Positions 45,521-50,436 of a DNA stretch of 50,436 nt are shown one piece after another (the stretch's first letter is position 1; each line of letters begins with the position of its first letter). The notes beneath the pieces were generated by a model. That model searched no databases and was not told the DNA's origin. It worked only from the letters and a program-made list of their open reading frames with translations. Location of the stretch: the NCBI GenBank assembly GCA_016931695.1, contig JAFGEI010000193.1, positions 1-50,436 of the forward strand. Direction: 5' to 3'. The translations under genes were made by a program, and so were the position numbers. Source of the DNA: Anaerolineae bacterium (GTDB taxonomy: Bacteria; Chloroflexota; Anaerolineae; B4-G1; DUEL01).

Positions 45521-46051
45521 TCATTCGCCCACCTCAAACAGCTTCTTGCGCCCATTCCCCCGCGTACAGACGTGCAGCTCGTCTTTATCCAGGGGCTCGT
45601 TACAGACGGGACACCGGGGCCGCCCGGAAGCCACGACGATAGCGGCGTACTCTGCCAGGGCGAATGAGCGGGCACGCGAGCACCAAAAATGCACTTCGGG
45701 CACCGAGTCTTCCGACATCTCCTCGATAGCCGGAGCACGGGCGATGATGACCAGGGCATCCTCGTCGGGATCATAGCCCAGTCCCATGCTGCCAACCTGG
45801 AACAGGGGATGTATCGGCTGGCGCAGCGCCATGTCGGTCGGGATGTCTTCGTCTTCCAGCAGGCCGCCGAGATTTTCCAGCATCTGCTGGATACCAATGG
45901 AAAGGGCCGCAGCATGCTCTTTTTCGATCAACAGGGTAACGAGCATGTCACCCTGTTGGGCCTGGAGATAAAAGGTGCGCTCGCCTGGGGGCCCCATGGC
46001 ATCGATCGTGATAAACTCAACGTGGCTGAGGCCGAGAAATTCTGGTGACAC
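45521..46051 (-). CDS. DUF3090 family protein
   Basis: The 176-residue protein matches the DUF3090/TIGR03847 family: DAMGPPGERTFYLQAQQGDMLVTLLIEKEHAAAL, the middle IHPLFQVGSMGLGYDPDEDALVIIARA, and the C-terminal CPVCNEPLDKDELHVCTRGNG with three cysteines that may bind zinc. The function is unknown; in Actinobacteria homologues are encoded next to a kinase-like protein and a phosphatase, neither of which is present here. The start is GTG at 46051 with AAGGAGAG five bases before it. Confidence 0.85.
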   Translation of the reverse strand: MSPEFLGLSHVEFITIDAMGPPGERTFYLQAQQGDMLVTLLIEKEHAAALSIGIQQMLENLGGLLEDEDIPTDMALRQPIHPLFQVGSMGLGYDPDEDALVIIARAPAIEEMSEDSVPEVHFWCSRARSFALAEYAAIVVASGRPRCPVCNEPLDKDELHVCTRGNGRKKLFEVGE

Positions 46052-46114
46052 GTCAACTCTCCTTAATCTCTGGCAAGAAATCGTCCGCGGCGTGACGAAC
46101 GAGCGGCAACGTCG

Positions 46115-46543
46115 TCACGTCCTGTTCTGCAGGCCGGGCTCGTACTCGACGATCGTTTCCCGCCAGTGGTCCGGGATGGGCATGGAGCGGCCGAGCTGGT
46201 AGTCATAGCAAACCTGGACCGTATGGGCGGTTGCCACCAAGCGGCCTCCTTCTCCCTCCATCCGATACTCAAAGATGAAACTGGAACGGCGCAGCTCGCT
46301 GACGCGGACACACACGGTCACCGCCTCGCCCAGGGAAATGGGGGCGCGATAGGTGCAGGTCACCTCGGCCAGGATGAGGCCGATCTCGCCAGGGGCAAAC
46401 GTGACCAGGCCCAATTCGCGCAAATAGTCGACGCGGGCTTTTTCCAGGTACGTCATATAGACCGCGTTGTTGACGTGGCCCAGCGCATCCAGGTCCCGCC
46501 AGCGCACCTCTACCGCGGTCGCGAAACGAAACTGCCCCTCCAT
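46115..46543 (-). CDS. Acyl-CoA thioesterase, YbgC/FadM hotdog family
   Basis: A 142-residue hotdog-fold enzyme that hydrolyses acyl-CoA thioesters. The catalytic-loop signature VEVRWRDLDALGHVNNAVYMTYLEKARVDYL includes the aspartate and HVNN typical of the 4-hydroxybenzoyl-CoA thioesterase type. ATG at 46543 lies within the TGATG junction with the phosphoesterase gene; GTG one codon earlier is possible. Chain-length preference cannot be inferred. Confidence 0.9.
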   Translation of the reverse strand: MEGQFRFATAVEVRWRDLDALGHVNNAVYMTYLEKARVDYLRELGLVTFAPGEIGLILAEVTCTYRAPISLGEAVTVCVRVSELRRSSFIFEYRMEGEGGRLVATAHTVQVCYDYQLGRSMPIPDHWRETIVEYEPGLQNRT

Positions 46544-47055
46544 CACCCGCGGCGCCTCCGTGGGATCACGTCGAGGAAGCGAGCCTCCTGCGTTTGAAAA
46601 TCCACGATACAGATCGAGCGCTGCTCGTGCCGCCCGCCCCCCCCCATCGCGCCGGGGTTGATCAGCCGCGTCGATCCGACCCGCCGGTCGGCGCGGCGAT
46701 GTGTGTGCCCGCAGAAAATGTAGGCATACTCGCCAGAATAGAGCGAATAATCGATCAGCGCCTCGTCGTGGCCATGCGCCAGGGCCACCTGAAAGCCGTC
46801 CAGCAGCAGGCGGTGAAAAACCGCCAGGCGGCCCGGGCCGTGCAGCGCCTCGATCGCCATCCCCAGCGCGGGCATACGGTCCATGTTCCCCTGGGCAAAG
46901 GTTACCGAAAAGCCCTGCAGCGCCTCGACGACCGCCGGCCCGCAGACGTCACCGCAGTGAAGCAAGGTGGTCACCTTTTCGCGGGCAAACAGGTCCAGCG
47001 CCAGTTGCAGATTGTCCAAGTCGTCGTGCGTGTCCGAAAGTATGCCGATTTTCAT
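46543..47055 (-). CDS. Metallophosphoesterase, YfcE/MJ0936 family
   Basis: The 170-residue phosphodiesterase has the complete two-metal motif set: D8 and H10 (SDTHDD), D36 (HCGD), N57 (GNMD), H94 (AHGH) and H117/H119 (GHTH). Family members hydrolyse phosphodiesters in vitro; the cellular substrate is generally unknown. The third residue of the GNxD motif is Met rather than the usual Cys or His. It is the first gene of a pair with the thioesterase. Confidence 0.9.
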   Translation of the reverse strand: MKIGILSDTHDDLDNLQLALDLFAREKVTTLLHCGDVCGPAVVEALQGFSVTFAQGNMDRMPALGMAIEALHGPGRLAVFHRLLLDGFQVALAHGHDEALIDYSLYSGEYAYIFCGHTHRRADRRVGSTRLINPGAMGGGGRHEQRSICIVDFQTQEARFLDVIPRRRRG

Positions 47056-47159
47056 CCCACTCCCTAGAAAGGGATGATAACAGAAACTGGCAGAAGCGCA
47101 ACTGCAAGCAGACGGTCACGATCTGGCCGCCATCCTTCCCCCTTCCGGCGCGTAAAGAC

Positions 47160-47188
47160 TTGTCAATCAGGCCAGGAAGTCATATAAT
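47160..47188 (+). promoter_or_regulatory. Promoter of the AlbA_2-domain regulator gene
   Basis: TTGTCA at 47160-47165 and a perfect TATAAT at 47183-47188 have the ideal 17-bp spacing. An AGGAG ribosome site follows at 47211-47215, seven bases before the ATG. Confidence 0.7.
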
Positions 47189-47221
47189 TGCGCCGTGGTG
47201 GTTATGGCTTAGGAGAAAGAT

Positions 47222-48589
47222 ATGACGAGGCACATCCTGGAACGACGGCCCGGCCAGACGCTGGCGGTTCTACCAGATTTGGACGTCGAACTGCTGGCAG
47301 AAACAATGGTCGCTTTCGCCAACACCGACGGCGGCACCATCGTATTGGGGGTCGAGGAGGAAAGCGGACGGGCCACGGGCAACCTCTATGCCGAGGAAGT
47401 CGAGGCGGCAATGCGCGATGCCCTGCAGTACTGCCGGCCTGCCGTTCAAACCGAGTGGCAGCAAGAGGAAATCGCCGGCGGCGCCACATTTTTCATCCAC
47501 GTCCCGCGCAGCATCAATCTGCACAGCCTGACCGACGGCCGCGTCCTCGTCCGCAGCCGCGACGAGAACCGCCCGCTTGGCGGCGAAGAGATCAGCCACC
47601 TGGCCGCAACCAAGTCGACCGGGGAGTACGAGGGAGAAAAGATCGCCGACGCCGGCCGGGAGGACCTGGACGACGAAATTGTCGCCGAGTTCAAGGGGCG
47701 ATGGGCAGAGAAGCAAGGACGGGAATGGCCGGGTTCGACTGACGACCTGCTGCTCCACGTGGGGGCATTGGACGAGAGCGGCAAGCCGACGGTGACCGGC
47801 CTGCTTCTGTTCGGCCGCGAGCCCCAGGCGGTTCTACCCCAGAGCGGCCTCGTCTTTGTCAAGTTCCCCGGCCTCGAGCCGCGGGGAGAGGACGGCCGGG
47901 CGGGGTACGGCCGCCGCGAAGAGATCAACGGACCGCTGCCGCGCGTCATCCAGCGTGCCTGGGCCGTGGTGATGGAAGAGATGCGCGTCGGCGCCGTGGT
48001 CAAGGGACTGGAGCGGGAAGAGAAAACCGAATACCCGCCAGCCGCGGTGCGCGAGGCGCTGGTCAACGCCGTCGCCCACCGCGACTATCGCCTGCGCGGC
48101 CGACGCATCGAAGTGCGCATGTTCTCCGACCGGATGGAGATCATCAGCCCCGGTGGGCTGCCCGGCTACATCACCCTCGACAACATCGTCGACGAGCACT
48201 TTTCCCGCAACCCGCGCATCGTCGCCGGCCTCTTCCAATGGGGCTTTATCGAAGAACTGGGCCTGGGGGTCGACCTGATGATCGACGAGATGACCTCGGC
48301 CGGTCACCCCCCGCCCAAGTTCCGCGCCGAGACCTACCTCTTTTGCGTCACCCTCTACAACAAGCAGGAACGTCCCCCCATCGCCCGCTGGCAGCGGGGG
48401 ATGAACGAACGGCAGACCAAGGCGCTGGAATACCTGCAGCGACACGGGCGCATCACCAGCCGCGAGTACCGCGCCATCTGCCCCGACGTCAGCGCCGAAA
48501 CCCTGCGCCTCGACCTGGCGGATTTAGTCGGTAAAGGCGTTTTATTGAAAATCGGTGATAAAAAGGGGACATACTATATTTTCAAATAG
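47222..48589 (+). CDS. AlbA_2/Schlafen-type ATP-binding transcriptional regulator
   Basis: The 455-residue protein has an N-terminal AlbA_2 domain (about 1-125: ETMVAFANTDGGTIVLGVEE and VLVRSRDENRPL), a GHKL/HATPase_c_4 domain (about 270-385: PPAAVREALVNAVAHRDYRLRGRRIEVRMFSDRMEIISPGGLP and NPRIVAGLFQWGFIEELGLGVDLM), and a C-terminal winged helix (about 395-455: NERQTKALEYLQRHGRITSREYRAIC). Such proteins are scattered across bacteria, sometimes in defence islands, with poorly known targets. It is monocistronic with its own promoter; direct and inverted TTTATCCCAAA repeats follow its stop. Confidence 0.88.
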   Translation: MTRHILERRPGQTLAVLPDLDVELLAETMVAFANTDGGTIVLGVEEESGRATGNLYAEEVEAAMRDALQYCRPAVQTEWQQEEIAGGATFFIHVPRSINLHSLTDGRVLVRSRDENRPLGGEEISHLAATKSTGEYEGEKIADAGREDLDDEIVAEFKGRWAEKQGREWPGSTDDLLLHVGALDESGKPTVTGLLLFGREPQAVLPQSGLVFVKFPGLEPRGEDGRAGYGRREEINGPLPRVIQRAWAVVMEEMRVGAVVKGLEREEKTEYPPAAVREALVNAVAHRDYRLRGRRIEVRMFSDRMEIISPGGLPGYITLDNIVDEHFSRNPRIVAGLFQWGFIEELGLGVDLMIDEMTSAGHPPPKFRAETYLFCVTLYNKQERPPIARWQRGMNERQTKALEYLQRHGRITSREYRAICPDVSAETLRLDLADLVGKGVLLKIGDKKGTYYIFK

Positions 48590-48595
48590 AAGCAT

Positions 48596-48631
48596 TTTAT
48601 CCCAAATTTATCCCAAATCATTTTTGGGATA
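48596..48631. repeat. Tandem TTTATCCCAAA repeats plus inverted copy
   Basis: TTTATCCCAAA occurs twice in direct tandem (48596-48606, 48607-48617), and the second copy pairs with TTTGGGATA at 48623-48631 to form a 9-bp hairpin with a 5-nt loop. It begins six bases after the stop of the AlbA_2 gene. It may be a weak terminator or a binding site. Confidence 0.55.
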
Positions 48632-48689
48632 TTCAAAAAACGGGCACCCGCCAGCTCCATGTTGGCGCAACAAAACGGCAAAAGTCCGC

Positions 48690-48752
48690 CACGAACTAAC
48701 ACGAATTCTCACGAATGACGAGAAAATTTACACCAATGTGTGTTAATCCGTG
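48690..48752. repeat. Second, diverged CACGAA-type palindrome
   Basis: CACGAACTAACACGAA (48690-48705) and the inverted arm TGTGTGTTAATCCGTG (48737-48752) match the palindrome at 36420-36464. It lies immediately upstream of the ribosome site of the acyl-CoA dehydrogenase gene, so it is likely part of that transcript's leader or promoter. No consensus promoter was recognised in this gap. Confidence 0.6.
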
Positions 48753-48777
48753 GCCCAAGAATAAGGAGGAAAATCGA

Positions 48778-49947
48778 ATGGACTTGAACCTCAGCGATGA
48801 ACACCGGATGATCCGCGATATGGCCCGCGATTTCGCCCAGAAAGAGATCGCCCCCATCGCCGCTCACTACGACGAGACCGGCGAGTTTCCCCTGCCCACC
48901 ATCCGCAAGATGGGCGAGATGGGGTTCATGGGCATCGAGGTGCCGGAAGAGTACGGGGGCGTAGGGATGGACACCCTGGCCTATGCCCTGGCGCTGGAAG
49001 AGATCTCCAAGGCCGACGCCTCGCACGGGGTGGTCATGTCCGTCTGCAACTCGCTCTACTGCTATGGCATTCTCCGCTACGGCACGGAGGAGCAAAAACA
49101 GACCTACCTGCGGCCGGTGGCCAGCGGCCAGGTGATCGGCGCCTATGCCCTCACCGAGCCCCAGTCCGGTTCCGACGCCGCCAACATCCGCGTGACCGCC
49201 ATCCGCTCCCCCGACGGCTCTCACTATGTCGTCAACGGTACCAAGTCGTGGATCAGCAGCGGCCCGGTGGCCAAGTACATCCTGCTGTTCGCCCAGGCTG
49301 ATCCCGACGCCGAGCCCCGCTACCGCGGCGTCGACGCCTTTCTCGTCGACACCGAAAAGCCCGGCTTTGAGCGCGGCAAGACCGAGCCCAAGCTGGGCAT
49401 CCGCGCCTCCGCCACCTGCGAAATTCACTTTGACAACTATCACTGCCCGGCCGAGGCCCGGTTGGGCCAGGAGGGGGATGGTTTCAAGATCTCGATGGCC
49501 GTGCTGGATGCGGGACGCATCGGCATCGCCGCCCAGGCCCTGGGCATCGCCGAGGCGGCCTACGAGGCCACGGTGGCGTACGCCCGCGAGCGGGAGGCCT
49601 TTGGCCAGAAAATCGGCCAGTTCCAAATGATCCAGCAAAAGCTGGCCGACATGAAAATGCGCATCGAGGCTAGCCGGCTGCTCATCTACCAGGCCGCCCT
49701 GGCCAAGAAGGCGTCCAAGGAAACGCGCAGCCGCTACACGCTCGAGTCCTGCATGGCCAAGACGTTCGCCTCGGAGACGGCAATGTGGGTGACGACCCAG
49801 GCGATCCAGATCCACGGCGGTATGGGCTACAGCAAGGAACTGCCCATCGAACGCTATTTCCGCGACGCCAAGGTGACCGAGATTTACGAGGGCACCAGCG
49901 AGATCCAGCGCATGGTCATCGCCCGGCTAGAGACCGGGCTGCGCTAA
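48778..49947 (+). CDS. Acyl-CoA dehydrogenase (short/branched-chain type)
   Basis: The 389-residue flavoenzyme introduces a trans-2,3 double bond in acyl-CoA. It has the N-terminal helical domain (LSDEHRMIRDMARDFAQKEIAP), YALTEPQSGSDAANI and KSWISSG for FAD and substrate binding, and the C-terminal QIHGGMGYSKELPIERYFRDAK. The catalytic base is E371 in IYEGTSEIQR. The start at 48778 follows AAGGAGGAAAATCGA; the longer in-frame start at 48715 would translate the CACGAA repeat. It probably serves beta-oxidation or branched-chain amino acid breakdown. Confidence 0.94.
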   Translation: MDLNLSDEHRMIRDMARDFAQKEIAPIAAHYDETGEFPLPTIRKMGEMGFMGIEVPEEYGGVGMDTLAYALALEEISKADASHGVVMSVCNSLYCYGILRYGTEEQKQTYLRPVASGQVIGAYALTEPQSGSDAANIRVTAIRSPDGSHYVVNGTKSWISSGPVAKYILLFAQADPDAEPRYRGVDAFLVDTEKPGFERGKTEPKLGIRASATCEIHFDNYHCPAEARLGQEGDGFKISMAVLDAGRIGIAAQALGIAEAAYEATVAYAREREAFGQKIGQFQMIQQKLADMKMRIEASRLLIYQAALAKKASKETRSRYTLESCMAKTFASETAMWVTTQAIQIHGGMGYSKELPIERYFRDAKVTEIYEGTSEIQRMVIARLETGLR

Positions 49948-49989
49948 CAGCTTGCTGCCTGGGGTCGAGGCTCTGGCTGGCTTGAACAC

Positions 49990-50436
49990 ATGACGGAAAA
50001 GACTGCCGTTTCCCTCTTTTCTCCTGAAAACCGACAAAGCTGGGCTGTCGCTGCCATGGGGATTGCCCTGCTCCTGTTCCTCTCCACCTTCCAGGTCATT
50101 GCAAATGGCAGCCAGAGCCCCTACACGACCGACGTGGGCGAGATTCAGAACGCTCTGCCGCGCTGGGGTACGATCCACTGGACCGGCTACCCGCTCTACA
50201 CCTTTCTCGGCTCGCTCTTTACCACAGTTCTGCTCCAGTTGGGAATTCTCCCCGCGGCAGGAACGTCGCTCTTTTCGGCCTTGTGGGGTGTTGCCTCGGT
50301 TGGGCTGCTGGTGGCGCTGCTCCAAGAGTTGGACGTCGCGGGGCCGCTGGCTGCGCTGGGCGCGCTCGTCGCCGCGACGTCGACCTCGGTCTGGATGGAC
50401 GCCTCCCTGGCCGAAGTTCACACCATGACCCTGGCC
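49990..50436 (+). CDS. DUF2723 GT-C-like membrane protein (5' part, truncated by window)
   Basis: An open frame of 149 codons runs off the window end without a stop. The translation has a first membrane helix (about 18-38), then the DUF2723/TMEM260 signature TTDVGEIQNALPRWGTIHWTGYPLY with the acidic residue expected in a GT-C active site, further helices (FLGSLFTTVLLQLGIL, LFSALWGVASVGLLVALL, ALGALVAATSTSVW) and the second-loop AEVHTM motif. TMEM260 relatives are protein O-mannosyltransferases. There is no clear Shine-Dalgarno site before the ATG, and 42 bp separate it from the dehydrogenase stop. Confidence 0.82.
   Translation, partial: MTEKTAVSLFSPENRQSWAVAAMGIALLLFLSTFQVIANGSQSPYTTDVGEIQNALPRWGTIHWTGYPLYTFLGSLFTTVLLQLGILPAAGTSLFSALWGVASVGLLVALLQELDVAGPLAALGALVAATSTSVWMDASLAEVHTMTLA

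Overview
The window reads as a GC-rich chromosomal segment of a free-living bacterium, most probably a member of the Chloroflexota (Anaerolineae/Caldilineae type). That assignment is inference from gene content: class III cyclases with zinc ribbons and AAA ATPases, CHASE2 and FecR signalling proteins, a DUF3090 protein, a DUF2723 GT-C enzyme, a ferredoxin-dependent 2-oxoacid oxidoreductase, and many lipoproteins with C-terminal lipobox cysteines. No rRNA, tRNA, CRISPR array, phage gene or transposase was seen. Coding density is high, and many neighbouring genes overlap as ATGA, GTGA or TAATG junctions.

Layout. 1-3536 (minus): a stress operon, small heat-shock protein, Lon protease, CheY-like receiver. 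3795-7048 (plus): korDABC for a 2-oxoacid:ferredoxin oxidoreductase, followed by a SLOG/TIGR00725 protein. 7068-9112 (minus): a URO-D family protein and a biotin ligase. 9344-19706 (plus): five tightly coupled genes, namely a zinc-ribbon/cyclase/AAA/TPR/SBP5 giant, a CHASE2 cyclase, a FecR-TolB lipoprotein, a GT39 membrane enzyme and a DsbA-cyclophilin lipoprotein. 19887-20822 (minus): an ECF sigma factor and a small membrane protein. 21096-23011: a receiver protein, a DUF985 cupin and a NUDIX-GNAT fusion. 23173-28014: yvcK-gap-pgk-lipoprotein behind a strong promoter with an operator-like dyad. 28180-31476: phnD-phnC-phnE. 31588-33251: two GT2 glycosyltransferases. 33274-36228: rel and rsmD, divergently transcribed. 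36570-41922: a GT-C membrane protein, rimO, a Cache-HAMP protein and a tandem RNase H. 41932-47055 (minus): an oligopeptide-type ABC importer without its ATPases, DUF3090, a thioesterase and a phosphoesterase. 47222-50436: an AlbA_2/Schlafen-type regulator, an acyl-CoA dehydrogenase and the start of a DUF2723 protein cut by the window edge.

The most striking feature is at 18516-19706. A TGA codon stands exactly where the first cysteine of a DsbA-type CxxC motif belongs, the frame stays open through a complete DsbA fold and a cyclophilin domain, and a hairpin with bacterial SECIS geometry lies 23 nt after the TGA. This is a strong candidate for a new selenoprotein, a lipoprotein combining disulfide and prolyl isomerase domains. 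It ends an operon that appears to couple envelope sensing to cyclic-nucleotide signalling. Its first protein carries a substrate-binding-protein domain inside the cytoplasm and a cyclase domain that has lost its transition-state residues.

Non-coding structure is also rich: a TTAA-ended MITE-like element present twice, a dispersed CACGAA palindrome, a 133-bp inverted repeat, and two divergent promoters that share a -35 box.
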